From G963675935 sp963803125 (GTDB lineage: Bacteria > Planctomycetota > Planctomycetia > Pirellulales > Thermoguttaceae), in the NCBI GenBank assembly GCA_963803125.1, contig CAWDLR010000004.1:1-64000 (forward strand): a DNA stretch of 64,000 nt. The letters are read 5' to 3'. The notes under the pieces are model-generated. The model ran no database searches and was not told the DNA's origin. It saw only the letters and a list, made by a program, of their open reading frames with translations. Numbering within the stretch: the first letter of the stretch is position 1; every line of letters starts with the position of its first letter. This document shows positions 10,140 through 20,300 of this stretch, in pieces. The translations under genes were made by a program, and so were the position numbers.

Positions 10140-11672
10140 TCATTTCCAGGTTTGTTTGAACTGGTCGGCCGCGGCCTTCAAGTCGGCCTTCAAGGCATCG
10201 CTGATCACCCTCTCCTTGACGATCTTCTGAAGCAACTCGGGCTTGCGCGTGGTCAGGACCTCCGTCCATTTGGCTTGAAACTCCTTGACCCGGTCCACCG
10301 GCACGTCATCTACGTACTGGTTCTGAACCGCCCAAATGACCGCCACCTGGATCTCGACGGGAATGGGGTTATATTGAGGCTGTTTGAAGACCTCCATGAT
10401 GCGCTTGCCGCGGTCGATCTGTGCCTGAGTCTTGGCGTCTAGCTCGGAGCCGAACTGCGCGAACGCCGCCAATTCCCGGAATTGGGCTAGATCACCCTTA
10501 AGCTGCCCGGCGACCTGTTTCATCGCTTTGATCTGGGCCGCCGACCCAACACGGGAGACCGACAGCCCGACCGAAATCGCCGGGCGGATGCCCTGATAGA
10601 ACAGGTCTGCTTCCAGATAGATTTGCCCGTCGGTGATCGAAATCACGTTGGTGGGAATATAGGCCGATACGTCGCCGGCCTGCGTCTCAATGATCGGCAG
10701 CGCTGTGAGCGACCCGTTGCCGTACTTTTCACCGACGCGGGCCGCGCGTTCGAGCAAGCGGCTATGGAGGTAAAACACGTCGCCTGGATAGGCCTCGCGG
10801 CCCGCCGGACGCTTCAGTAGCAGTGAGACTTGCCGGTAGGCCACCGCGTGCTTGGACAGATCGTCGAAAACGATCAGCGCGTCCATACCGTGGTCCATGA
10901 ACCATTCGCCCATCGCCGCGCCGGCAAATGGCGCCAGATATTGGTTCGTGGCCGAGTCGGAAGCCGGAGAGGCGAGAATAATGGTGTACGGCATGGCGCC
11001 GGCCTCTTCGAGCACGGCAATCAAGCGTGCGATGGTGGACTGCTTTTGACCGATCGCGACGTAGATGCAATACAGGGGGCGATAGTCTTTGTCACCGGCC
11101 GCTTCAGCCGTTTTGTTCAGCCGCGCCTGGCTGATGATGGTGTCAATACAGATCGTGGTCTTGCCGGTCGAACGGTCACCGATAATCAGTTCGCGCTGGC
11201 CGCGGCCGATCGGAATCATCGCGTCGATCGGCATGATCCCCGTTTGCACCGGCTGGCTGACCGATGCGCGGCGAATGATCCCCGGTGCGAGCTTCTCGAC
11301 CGGATAGCTGATGTCGCTTTGGATGGGGCCTTTGCCATCCAGCGGCTGTCCCAACGTATTCACGACACGCCCCAGCAGACCCTTGCCCACCGGCACCTGC
11401 AACAGCTTGCCCGTAGCGCGGACCTCGTCACCCTCTTCGAGTTCGGTATAGTCGCCGAGAATAATCACGCCGACTTCGGTCTCTTCGAGGTTCAGCGCCA
11501 GGCCGGTGATGCCGTGGCCAAGGTCGAGCATTTCGTTGAGCATCACGTCGGTCAGGCCGTCAACTTTGGCAACGCCATCGCCGATCTCGCGGATGACGCC
11601 CACATTTTGCTTTGCGGTCGTCGTCTTGATTTGCGCGATTTGCTCTTCAATTTCCTGGAGTACGGTAGGCAT
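10140..11672 (-). CDS. atpA: F1Fo ATP synthase alpha subunit
   Basis: A full-length alpha subunit (510 residues). The nucleotide-binding loop reads ELIIGDRSTGKTTICIDTI, followed by CIYVAIGQKQSTIARLIAVL, the alpha signature PAISVGLSVSRVGSAAQIKA and Walker B ALIVFDDLSKHAVAYRQ. It starts MPTVLQEIEEQIAQIKTTTA, shorter at the N-terminus than some alphas but with the GIGDG-like turn REIGDGVAKVDGL. It forms the non-catalytic nucleotide sites of F1 and the stator contact. Intact and well conserved, with no frame problem. Confidence 0.97.
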   Translation of the reverse strand: MPTVLQEIEEQIAQIKTTTAKQNVGVIREIGDGVAKVDGLTDVMLNEMLDLGHGITGLALNLEETEVGVIILGDYTELEEGDEVRATGKLLQVPVGKGLLGRVVNTLGQPLDGKGPIQSDISYPVEKLAPGIIRRASVSQPVQTGIMPIDAMIPIGRGQRELIIGDRSTGKTTICIDTIISQARLNKTAEAAGDKDYRPLYCIYVAIGQKQSTIARLIAVLEEAGAMPYTIILASPASDSATNQYLAPFAGAAMGEWFMDHGMDALIVFDDLSKHAVAYRQVSLLLKRPAGREAYPGDVFYLHSRLLERAARVGEKYGNGSLTALPIIETQAGDVSAYIPTNVISITDGQIYLEADLFYQGIRPAISVGLSVSRVGSAAQIKAMKQVAGQLKGDLAQFRELAAFAQFGSELDAKTQAQIDRGKRIMEVFKQPQYNPIPVEIQVAVIWAVQNQYVDDVPVDRVKEFQAKWTEVLTTRKPELLQKIVKERVISDALKADLKAAADQFKQTWK

Positions 11673-11751
11673 AAATCCCTCACATCAGTTTGTAGGCCGC
11701 AACGATCACATCCCGAGGTAGGGCCGGGGTCTTCTCGTGCGCGGCGGTCAT

Positions 11752-12144
11752 TCAAAAGCGTGCCTCCATTGCGGCCAGCCTGGCCTGTATGCTGCCGTCA
11801 TACACGTCACTGCCCACTTGGATGCGCATCCCCGCGATCAGTTCCGGGCGATGGCTGAACGACGTACACATGCCCGGCCCGTACACGCGCGATAATCCGG
11901 TTTGGATGTCGGCCTGCATTCCCGGCGGCAACGGCGTGGCGCTTTCGACCGTAGCCGTGTGCCGGGCACGGTCGAGTTCCACCAGCCGCCGCAACTGCGC
12001 GAGGACGTTCAAACGGTTGCGGTTCCTGCTTTCACCGACTCGCTCGACCACCTGCCGCATCCGGTCTTCGTCCAGCAATCCGTCTACCAGACAAAGGCGG
12101 AACAGTTGCTTGGCATCACGTTTGGCTTGTCGGGTCCGGTTCAT
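11752..12144 (-). CDS. atpH: short F1Fo ATP synthase delta-like subunit
   Basis: The gene lies exactly where delta belongs (between b and alpha) and its C-terminal half fits the family (GMRIQVGSDVYDGSIQARL, like the usual IGGLVIRVGDKVIDGSVR-type ending). At 130 residues from the ATG at 12144 it is well short of the usual 175 to 180; the N-terminal six-helix bundle that grips alpha seems reduced to three or four helices (KRDAKQLFRLCLVDGLLDED to LNVLAQLRRLVELDRARH). The ATG has GGAGG upstream. No frame break is visible, so this looks like a genuinely compact delta. An AtpH call rests on position and the C-terminal motif. Confidence 0.8.
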   Translation of the reverse strand: MNRTRQAKRDAKQLFRLCLVDGLLDEDRMRQVVERVGESRNRNRLNVLAQLRRLVELDRARHTATVESATPLPPGMQADIQTGLSRVYGPGMCTSFSHRPELIAGMRIQVGSDVYDGSIQARLAAMEARF

Positions 12145-12167
12145 AGCAGGTTCCTCCGAGGCAGACC

Positions 12168-12713
12168 TCAACTGGTGAACTGCCTGGCCGTGTCCTCGGC
12201 CAGACGTCGTTGGTCTTCGGGCGTTAGGACCTTGCCGGTGACCGCCGCTGCGGTCTCCACAACCAACCGGCCCACCTCTTGCTTCAGTTCCGCCAGCATC
12301 CGGTCATGGTCTCGCTGGGCGGCCTCGCTGGCGCTGGCCACGATCTGTTTGGCGGCAGCGATTGCTTTCTGCGTTTCCTCTTCCTGAACGCGCCCGGCAG
12401 CGGCGCGGGCCTCCTCGATCAACTTAGCTGCTTGAACGCCCGCCTGTTCGAGCATTTCCCGCTGCTTGGCCTCGGTCCGTGCCAATTCGGCCTTGCTCTT
12501 CTCGGCGCAAGCCAGGCCTTCGGCGATTCGCTTGCGACGCTCTTCCAGCATGGCAAGGACGGGGCGATAGGCAAACCGGTAAAGCAGGGCACAAACGATG
12601 CAGAAGCTGATGATCTGGGCAGTCAAGTGCGGCCAATCCACGCCGAATGTCCGGGCAATCTCTTCGAGTTGCCCGCCACCGCTTGTGTCCGCCAGTAGAA
12701 AAATCGCATTCAT
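12168..12713 (-). CDS. atpF: F1Fo ATP synthase b subunit
   Basis: A 181-residue protein with one N-terminal membrane helix (AQIISFCIVCALLYRFAYRP) and a long charged helix to the C-terminus (YRPVLAMLEERRKRIAEGL, then repeated Ala/Glu/Gln/Arg segments), the peripheral stalk of the enzyme. Residues 1 to 25 before the helix are short and hydrophilic. It lies between the c-subunit gene and the short delta gene with 23 bases to the latter. Intact. Confidence 0.93.
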   Translation of the reverse strand: MNAIFLLADTSGGGQLEEIARTFGVDWPHLTAQIISFCIVCALLYRFAYRPVLAMLEERRKRIAEGLACAEKSKAELARTEAKQREMLEQAGVQAAKLIEEARAAAGRVQEEETQKAIAAAKQIVASASEAAQRDHDRMLAELKQEVGRLVVETAAAVTGKVLTPEDQRRLAEDTARQFTS

Positions 12714-12775
12714 GATCGATAACCCTTCGACCGCGGGCCCCTCACCGTTGGCGTTCGGATGCTCGTGATGCGGCC

Positions 12776-12991
12776 TTACTTCACGAGGAATATGGCGTAA
12801 AATGCGATGGCCTCAGCGAAGGCAATGGCCAGGATCGATTGGACCAAAACCGGTGTGGCCGCCCCGGGATTGCGTCCGACTGCGTCCACAGCCTTCATAC
12901 CGATGAGCCCCACGCCCAAGGCGGCGCCAAGCGTCGCCAACGCGACGTGCAGGTTTCCGGTGATTTCGGCCAACAAGGGAATGGGAAACAT
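12776..12991 (-). CDS. atpE: F1Fo ATP synthase c subunit, proton-type
   Basis: A 71-residue two-helix proteolipid. Helix 1 is LATLGAALGVGLIGMKAV, the polar loop is GRNPGAA, and helix 2 carries the ion-binding carboxylate Glu60 in AFAEAIAFYAIF. The residues that mark Na+-binding c rings (a Gln in helix 1 and Ser/Thr after the Glu) are absent: helix 1 has Val in GVG and Ala follows the Glu. The ring is therefore expected to carry protons. The ATG at 12991 has AGGAG upstream; longer in-frame starts upstream would run into the atpB end and do not look real. Confidence 0.95.
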   Translation of the reverse strand: MFPIPLLAEITGNLHVALATLGAALGVGLIGMKAVDAVGRNPGAATPVLVQSILAIAFAEAIAFYAIFLVK

Positions 12992-13059
12992 TTCGGTTCT
13001 CCTTTCGGTTGGGTTGTCGTCGGCTTCTGGTTTATGTACGGTGAAGCCGCCAATTTCCA

Positions 13060-14064
13060 TCACTTGTGCGCGGTCACGGATTCCTCTTCCCCTTGGGGAG
13101 ACATCAGAAGCGTGAAGACCGCGGTTAACAACATAAAGACCATCGCCTGAACAAGGCCCACCAGCACTTCCAGGAAGTAGAATGGAATCGGCAGCAACCA
13201 GCCCAGGCTCGGAACCAACTTCATCATGGTTTGCAACATGTTCTCCCCGGCGAAGACGTTGCCGTAGAGCCGAAAACTCAAAGAAATTGGCCGGAACAGG
13301 ATCGAAATGATATCCAGACAGCCCGCCGCAAAGAACACAATCACCATGACAACTCTCATCCCGCCGGAAGTCTCCCCCTTGGGTGCGAACAATTCTCTCA
13401 AGACGCCCAGCGGGCCGAGTCCCTGAAACGCCCACACAGTCCAGCAGACAAAGAATACCAATGCCATGGCCAATGTCATGTTGAGATCGGCGGTGGCCCC
13501 GCGAAAAATCGGTTGGTCAATCCAGAAGCCCTCGGCGGTTCGGTGCCCCCACCCGACGGTGTCCGACCCGGGAATGAGGCCGGCCCAATTCGCGGCGAGA
13601 ATGAAGATGAAGATCGATGCGAAGAACCAGAACGTCCGCTGGACCAGGCGCCGGCCGATGATCCCTTGCAGAAAGTCGTACAGGGTTTCCACGAGCCATT
13701 CGCATACGTTCTGTGCCCCTTCAGGCACCAGCTTCATGTGGCGCGTGGCGAGCTGAGCAAACACGATCAGGCCGATCGCGGTAAGCCAAGTCACGAATAT
13801 CGAGTTGGTGATCGGCAAGCCGAAGACGTGGGCGATGTCGACAGCCTCTTGCGTGAGGCCGTGCTCCTTGACCTCGGGACTCGCCGCAGAATGAGAACCA
13901 TTTTCGACATGATTAGAACTAACCGCACCGCCGGACGAAGGCTTCGAAGGGAGTCGCGTTTCGGGGGCCCCTGCGAACAGCAGGCCAGCACATAGTCCCA
14001 CGACAACAGTGAGAAACAGCAGCATTGCCGTTCTGTGTCTCGATTTGGGCTTCTGAACACTCAT
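13060..14064 (-). CDS. atpB: F1Fo ATP synthase a subunit
   Basis: A 334-residue integral membrane protein with an N-terminal signal-like helix (AMLLFLTVVVGLCAGLLFAG), a 60-residue polar stretch, then the typical a-subunit helices. The key segment is near the end: LFRPISLSFRLYGNVFAGEN contains the essential Arg equivalent that faces the c-ring carboxylate. It forms the proton half-channels of Fo. The ATG at 14064 has a GAGGG box. The N-terminal extension with a cleavable-looking signal is longer than in E. coli but common in other phyla. No atpI gene precedes it; a HEAT-repeat gene does. Confidence 0.95.
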   Translation of the reverse strand: MSVQKPKSRHRTAMLLFLTVVVGLCAGLLFAGAPETRLPSKPSSGGAVSSNHVENGSHSAASPEVKEHGLTQEAVDIAHVFGLPITNSIFVTWLTAIGLIVFAQLATRHMKLVPEGAQNVCEWLVETLYDFLQGIIGRRLVQRTFWFFASIFIFILAANWAGLIPGSDTVGWGHRTAEGFWIDQPIFRGATADLNMTLAMALVFFVCWTVWAFQGLGPLGVLRELFAPKGETSGGMRVVMVIVFFAAGCLDIISILFRPISLSFRLYGNVFAGENMLQTMMKLVPSLGWLLPIPFYFLEVLVGLVQAMVFMLLTAVFTLLMSPQGEEESVTAHK

Positions 14065-14093
14065 CTCGAACCCTCTTTCTTGCCGGGCGTCGC

Positions 14094-14769
14094 CTAGCTG
14101 GCTGCCACGGCGCTGTCGACCATGTGTTGGGCCTCGCTCAGGATCCGGTCCGGGCGATCCTGGTCCTTGAAGCTTTCCGTGTCTCCTCTTCTCCGTCCCG
14201 AATCCCGGGGGCCATTTCTTTGTCGGCCACACGACAAGGTTCTCAGCTTCGATAGCGCGGCATAGGCAGCCGCAGGTGCCGCAAATTCGCACTCGTGTTC
14301 CTCCAGCGCCGCCAGCAGCGGCCGAAGGATCGGGGCAAGCTCCTTCTTCTTAAGTAAAGCGTGACAGACATGGTGCGCGCCTTCGCATAACCAGTCTCTT
14401 TTGCTCCGTTCCATCAATGCTGCTAACAACGGTTGCAGGGCATCTCGGCCCAAAGCGACCAATCCCTCGGCTGCCAGCCATCGGACGTCTCCGTCGCGAT
14501 CTTTCAAAACATTGACCAGCGCAGAAGCGGCAATTGGATCGGCGACAGCACCGAGTGCCTTGGCTGCCTCCCATCGCACGTGTGGCTGGCGGTGCGATAG
14601 CAGTTGGATAAGCGCGGGCACCGCGGGCCTTCCCAAAGCCACCAGTGCTTCCCGTGCCTTCTTCCGTGCCACGGGGCTGGAGCTTGCCAATGCCGCGATC
14701 AGTTCCGGGATACCTGCTGGCGCGTTTTTTCGAGTCGGCGGCCGGGCCAGATTTGGGTGAAGGCTTCAT
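14094..14769 (-). CDS. HEAT-repeat protein at the head of the atp operon, frameshifted start
   Basis: The main frame (from about 14725 down) encodes tandem HEAT/PBS-lyase-like repeats: IPELIAALASSSPVARKKA, ALGRPAVPALIQLLSHRQPH, AKALGAVADPIAASALVNVL and EGLVALGRDALQPLLAALME, followed by a basic C-terminal tail. No ATG or GTG precedes the first repeat in that frame; only a TTG at 14690 inside it. A plausible start, MKPSPKSGPAADSK from the ATG at 14769, lies in another frame that joins the repeats if one base is removed from the six-T run at 14725 to 14730 (A-run on the coding strand). The gene ends 30 bases before atpB and occupies the place of atpI. HEAT solenoids bind proteins, so a role in ATP synthase assembly or control is possible but only inferred. 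Confidence 0.7.
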
Positions 14770-14916
14770 AGTTAGCCATTTCCGATGGCCGAGCATGGCC
14801 CGGCCGTACGAGAACTCATTGGATATTTCCCATTTGCAGTGAGCCTGGAGCATGGAACGCGCTAATCTACTCGGTCGAACTCTCTATCCACACGGATGCC
14901 GTCACGATGATTCTGA

Positions 14917-15138
14917 TCACAGGACTTCGACTTGGTTATCGATTTGCTTCGCGCTGGGAGTTAGCCTGACGGCTTCCTGCAGGAGTTGCTTAAGGTGATA
15001 GGTTGGAAGGCGTCCTGAGAGAACGATGGAGTCGCCAATGGACTTGATTTGCAGCAGACCACAGCGTCCGCGAAAGTGTGGATGGTCTTTCAGCCGCTCT
15101 CGAATCGACGACACCGTTGGACTGACTTGCATTTCCAT
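14917..15138 (-). CDS. BON-domain protein
   Basis: A 73-residue protein from the ATG at 15138. It is almost entirely one BON domain: VSSIRERLKDHPHF, then LLQIKSIGDSIVLSGRLPTY, then LLQEAVRLTPSAKQIDNQV, matching the OsmY-type pattern of a short-lived strand, GxVxLxG turn and VxxxxxV end. BON domains bind membranes or partner proteins; here no signal peptide is visible. A sigma54-type promoter lies 66 bases upstream, suggesting control by the neighbouring NtrC-type regulator. It is separated from the HEAT gene by about 150 bases. Confidence 0.75.
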   Translation of the reverse strand: MEMQVSPTVSSIRERLKDHPHFRGRCGLLQIKSIGDSIVLSGRLPTYHLKQLLQEAVRLTPSAKQIDNQVEVL

Positions 15139-15203
15139 GATCGTTCGGCTTTCATGTGAAGTGCGTGCTCGATCTCCGCGACTACAGACCCCCGCACCGA
15201 ACC

Positions 15204-15218
15204 GCAACTGCGATGCCA
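15204..15218 (-). promoter_or_regulatory. predicted sigma54 (-24/-12) promoter for the BON-domain gene
   Basis: On the minus strand the sequence reads TGGCAT, five bases, TTGC, with the invariant GG and GC ten bases apart. It differs from the TGGCAC-N5-TTGC consensus at one position. Transcription would start about 12 bases further on, leaving a leader of roughly 55 bases before the BON ATG at 15138. A sigma54 activator gene lies next to it. Confidence 0.55.
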
Positions 15219-15225
15219 AAGGCAA

Positions 15226-15515
15226 ATTACGTGAACTCGGACCAGGATTTGTTTTCCCAAGGGGGGGCGGGCAACCTATGATCCTGAGTAATGGAACCCC
15301 TTGCTCGATTCTACCGGGCGTGACAAGGTCGGCTTCAACCGTGTCGGTTTAGAGAAGCTGCTGGGGTGGCTGAGGGAGCACGCCAAAGGATGAGCAAGAT
15401 CAGCGAGAACGGCGTCGATCTTAGGTAAGCGAGCAGGGTCTCAAAGTGGTGCTTGCGGCTCTCAAAACGATACCGCCCCTCCCATTTTGACAGGAGAGGC
15501 GAGTTGCAGGCCAAA
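15226..15515. other. non-coding stretch between BON gene and sigma54 regulator
   Basis: No complete gene is seen. On the plus strand 15292 to 15393 reads as a 33-codon tail (ending LEKLLGWLREHAKG and TGA) with protein-like composition but no start, possibly a gene remnant. The rest holds a G-run at about 15264 and nothing else I can name. Confidence 0.3.
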
Positions 15516-17122
15516 TCACGGCAGTTGCTCGTTCTGACGCTCGCGCAAGCGCCGATAAAGGGTTGCTGCGCCGATGCCGAGAATCTCGGCGGCTTCCTCC
15601 CGGTTTTGGTTGGTCGCCGACAACACCCGTTGAATGTGCTCCCACTCGATATCTGCCAGGGATCGATGGGGCAAATCCGTTTGTTCTCTCTCGTCTCCGA
15701 CCTCTATTCCGCGGCTGGGATGAGGTCCCAATTCGCGCAGCCTGCGTCCCAGCGACTCGGGTGATATCCCCAACCTGTGCGCGGCGTCGCGTTGATCCCC
15801 GCCCGTAGCTTCCAGAATACGGATCAACATAACGCGGTCCAGCCGGCGGTGCGCCTTGGCGTATTGGTCACCTTCATCGCACGACAGGCAGCGGCAGACG
15901 AACGCCTCCAGATCGGGGTCTTCTCCACCAGATGGTGGCACCGCCACTGGCCCATCTGCGACTGGCAGCAGGTCGGGTAAGTCCACCGGGAGCAGGGTGG
16001 CGCCGCGCCCTGCAAGAGCGCCTGTTTCAACACGCTCTGCAACTCCCGGATGTTCCCCGGCCAGGAGTAGTCGCGCAGGCGATTGAGGGCCTCCGGGGCG
16101 ATCTGCTGCACCTCCCGGCCCAGTTCGCGGCTCAGCCGCCGCACGAAATGCCGCACCAGCAGCGGCAGGTCATCGCCGCGCTCGCGCAAGGGGGGCAAGT
16201 GAATGGTGATGACGCCCAGCCGGTAGTACAGGTCCGGCCGAAACTTGCTCTCCTCTGACCATCTCTTCAGGTCGCGGTGCGTAGCCGCGATGATCCTCAC
16301 GTCGGTCTGGATGGTCTCGTTGCCGCCGACACGCTCGAAGGTCTGCTCCTCGAGCAGACGCAGAACCTTGGACTGCAATGCCAGAGGCATGTCGCCGATT
16401 TCATCGAGGAACAGCGTGCCGCCCGAGCATTGCTCGAACTTTCCGATGCGGCGGCGGTCCGCGCCAGTGAAGGCGCCCTTCTCGTGGCCGAACAGCTCGC
16501 TTTCCAGCAGCGTCTCCGGTATGGCGGCGCAGTTGAGGGCCAGAAACGGCGCCTTGGCCCGGGGACCGTGCTGATAGATCGCGCGGGCGACCAGTTCCTT
16601 GCCGGTGCCGCTCTCGCCGGTAACCAGCACTGGCACGTCCTGGTCTGCGACCCGGCCGATGGCCTTGTAGACCTCACGCATGGCAGGGCTCGAGCCGACG
16701 ATGGCCCCCTCCACCTCCTGGTCCGGCTCCGTTTCGGTGATCGTGGTCGGCTCGCGCATCCGTCGGGAGACTTCCAGGGCTTCTCCGACCACCCTTTGGA
16801 GTTGGTGCAGGTCGAGCGGCTTAAAAAGGTAGTCGTAGGCGCCCTGTTTCATCGCCTCGATGGCCGCGTCCGCCGACTTGGTCAAGGTGATGAAGATCAC
16901 GGGAATCCGCGCGTCGAACATGCGGATCTGCTGGTAGACTTCCAACCCAGACTGGTCAGGCAGGCGCAAATCGAGGAGAATCACGTCAGGTGGTTTGGCC
17001 CGGAGTCTACCCAGCCCTTCGGATGCGGTGCCGGATGCCTCCACCCGGTGGCGGGGAAAGGCCTGGCGCACCTGCTCCGCGATCAAGTCCAGGTCGTCGT
17101 CGATGAGCAACAAGTGGGCCAT
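15516..17122 (-). CDS. NtrC-family sigma54-dependent response regulator, frameshifted before the DNA-binding region
   Basis: Domains in order: a receiver with LLLIDDDLD and phosphoacceptor region VILLDLRLPD; an AAA+ sigma54-activator domain with Walker A VTGESGTGKE, the sigma54-contacting GAFTGA loop, Walker B GGTLFLDEIGDMP and the sensor motif RLRDYSWPGNIREL; then a C-terminal region in a second frame (15986 to 15516). The frame changes at about 16000 to 16009 after KQALLQGA; one missing base explains it. The C-terminal region carries two Fis-type helix-turn-helix units, AHRLGISPESLGRRLRELG and AEILGIGAATLYRRLRE, where one is usual. It is divergent from the giant histidine kinase and is probably its partner. 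Confidence 0.9.
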
Positions 17123-17235
17123 GGTCCGCTCGATTCTAGCACGCTGGCGGGAGAAGACACAACCTACTCATTATCGTAGCGGCGGGCAGGTGTGTCTAGC
17201 GGGAGAGATCTGGGCCAGGCACCAGCCTACTCGTT

Positions 17236-17250
17236 TGGCACTTGGTTTGC
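17236..17250 (+). promoter_or_regulatory. perfect sigma54 (-24/-12) promoter upstream of the hybrid kinase
   Basis: TGGCAC, five bases (ttggt), TTGC: an exact match to the core consensus with correct spacing. The predicted start site near 17262 would leave a leader of about 65 bases before the kinase start (GTG 17328 or ATG 17331). The divergent gene encodes a sigma54 activator, so the pair is likely self-regulated. Confidence 0.7.
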
Positions 17251-17327
17251 GTTCGCAATTAGCGCAGTCTATCTCCAGAGGTACTTGGTTCCCGGCAAGA
17301 CCGCTGCGTGCAACGGGATACTCCTAG

Positions 17328-20300
17328 GTGATGGCCGTATTGGCCTGCGAGGTTCGTATGCGTGAAAAAGTCCGCGCCCAATTGGTTATGCCCCACTCTA
17401 GAGTTTCAAACTTGAGTGCAGGCCGAATTGCGATGGGCTACGCTGTTATCGCAATTCTATGGATCGCGTTCAGTGACGCGGTCGTAACTCAGCTCAAGCT
17501 GCACCCGGCTGTGATGACGTTCAAGGGGGCTGTCTTTGTCTTTGTGACCGCCTCGCTGTTGTATTTCACCATCAGGCGATTAGTCCGGGCCGTCCAGCGA
17601 ACCTCTCAAGAACGTGATGAAACCGCAAACGAATGCAAACAGGCGGAGGAGGGCCTGCGGGCCAGCGAGCGCCGCTATGCGGTCACACTGGCGAGCATCG
17701 GTGACGCGGTCATCGCCACCGACAATCAGGGTCGGGTGACCTTCCTCAACTCCATGGCCGAGTCGCTGACTGGCTGGCCGCTGGCAGAGGCCGTCGGGCG
17801 GCCGCTGGCCGAGGTTTTCCGCATCGTCAATGAGCAGACCCGGCAGCCGGTCGAGGACCCGGCGGCCAAAGTGCTCCGCCACGGGGCCGTTGTCGGTTTG
17901 GCCAACCACACCGCATTGCTGGCACGGGATGGCCGCGAGATACCCATCGACGACTCCGGCGCGCCGATCATCGACGAGCGCGGCGCAATCGCCGGCGTCG
18001 TCCTGGTGTTCCGCGACGTGACCCAGCGGCGGCGGGCCGAGGAGGCCGAGGCGTTCCGCCGGGCCAACGAGCGGATGGAACTGGCGCTGCGCAGCTCCAA
18101 CGTCATGATCTGGGAAGTGGAGATGCCCGACGGCGACTTCAGCCACGCCCAGGCGTACCATGTGAATTGTGGGGAGCACTACGGCTACGATCCCTGCCCT
18201 CCTGCAGGGACCGACCCGATAGAAGCGATGATTCACCCGGACGACCGCGCCTCTGCCAAGGAAGCCGCGCGCGCGTACTTGGCCGGCGAAATCGCCGAGT
18301 ACGAGAGGGAAGTCCGCTACTTGAGCCGCAAAGACGGCTCCATCCGCACGGTCCTCGTGCGCGGTGTCGCGGTGCGCGACGCCACGGGCAAACCCGTCCG
18401 CTTCGCGGGCACCGGCGTTGACATCACCGACCTCAAGCATGCCGAGGAGGACATTCGTCGGGCCAAGGAGGAGTGGGAGCGGACGTTCGACAGCGTGCCC
18501 GACCTGATCGCCATCCTTGACGAGCACCACCGAGTAGCACGGGCGAACCGGGCGATGGCCCAGCGGCTGGGCACGACCCCGCAACAGTGCGTTGGCCTGC
18601 CGTGCTACCAGGTTGTCCACGGTACTGATGCGCCGCCATCATTTTGCCCGCATGCGCAGACACTCAGGGATTTGCGGCTCCACAGCGAAGAAGTACACGA
18701 GGACCACTTGGGCGGCGACTTCCTTGTTACCACCACTCCGCTAATTGACGAACACGGAAAGTTCGTAGGGGCGGTGCATGTGGCGAGAGACGTCACCGAG
18801 AGGAAACAGGCTGAAGAGGCGCTGGCCCACGAGCGGTTTCTGCTGCACACCCTCATGGATCACATTCCGGACCAAATCTACTTCAAGGACCAGGAAAGCC
18901 GCTTCCTCCGCATCAACAAGGCGCAGGCGGAGGTCTTCGGCCTGGGCGACGCCGGTCAGGCAATCGGCAAGACGGACTTCGACTTCTTCACGGAGGAGCA
19001 CGCGCGCGGCGTACGAGGACGAACGGCAGATTATGCGCACCGGTCAGCCGTTGGTGAGCAAGGAGGAGAAGGAAACGTTCGTCGAGGGCCGCGTGCGCTG
19101 GGTCTCCTCAACCAAGATGCCCTTTCGCGACAAGGATGGAACGATCGTCGGCACGTTCGGCGTCTCCCGCGACATTACCAAACTCAAGCAGGCCGAGGAG
19201 GCGCTGCGTCAAAGCCGGCAGGATCTGGACCGCGCAGGAAGTGGGGCAGATCGGATGGTGGCGTCTTGACACCCGGCGCAACGTCCTGACATGGTCTGAC
19301 GAGACCTATCGCATCTTCGGCGTGCCAAAGGAGACGTCCCTGACCTACGAGTCGTTCCTGAACGTCGTGCATCCCGACGATCGTCGGTTTGTGGACGAGC
19401 GTTGGCAGGCGGGCATGCGCGGCGAGCCCTACGATATCGAACACCGCATTGTGGCAGAAGGGCATGCGAAATGGGTGCGTGAGAAGGCGTATCTCGAATT
19501 TGACGCGGCGGGCGCGCTACTGGGGGGCTTCGGAATTGCGCAGGACGTCACCAAGCGCAAACTGGCCGAGGATGCCTTGCACGCCAGCGAACAGCGGTTC
19601 CGCGCCCTGGTCCAGAACTCTTCCGACATCATCCTCCTGTTCGACGCCGAGGGCACGGTCCAGTACCAGTCGCCGTCGATCGAACGGCTGCTGGGGTACC
19701 GTCCCGAGGACTGGATCGGCCGGAACGTCTTCCGCGACCCGATCGTCCACCCCGACGACCAGGAGGCCAAGCGAGTGTTTTTCGAGACGGTCCGAAACCA
19801 CCACGGGGCGCCGGTGACGGCCGAGTTCCGCCTGCGACACGCCGATGGCTCGTGGCGGAATTTCGAGGCGATCGGCCAGAGCTTCCTCCACGACCCGGGC
19901 GTTGCGGGCGTTGTCGCCAACTACCGCAACGTCACCGAGCGCAAGGTGATCGAGCAAGCGCTGCAAGAAAGGATGAAAGAGCTGGCCTGCCTCTACGCGG
20001 TGAGCCGCGATATTCAGGAGGACTTGTCCACGGAGGAACTCTGCCGGCGCGCTGTCGAGCACCTGGTCCCAGCCATGCAGTTTCCAGAGATCACGGTGCC
20101 GGTCATTGAACTGAACGGAGAATGCTTTGCCTTGGAGAACTACACTCCCCGGTTGACGTTCGGCCTCCAAGCGGAGATCAAAGCGGAAGGCCAGGTCTTC
20201 GGGCACGTGAGGGTCTACCATGCCGAGGAAAAACCCTTCTTGATTCCCGAGGAGCAGAATCTGGTCAACGGGATCGCGGAGGCGCTCGGCACGTGGCTTG

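Noticed and set aside
7346..14064. Na+-translocating N-ATPase operon
   Set aside because: Gene order is the ordinary a-c-b-delta-alpha-gamma-beta-epsilon, there is no atpQ or atpR, and the c subunit lacks the Na+ ligands.
14725..14730. Programmed frameshift at an A-run in the HEAT gene
   Set aside because: The A AAA AAC-like run suits a -1 slip, but a +1 change is needed here; an extra base in the homopolymer is simpler.
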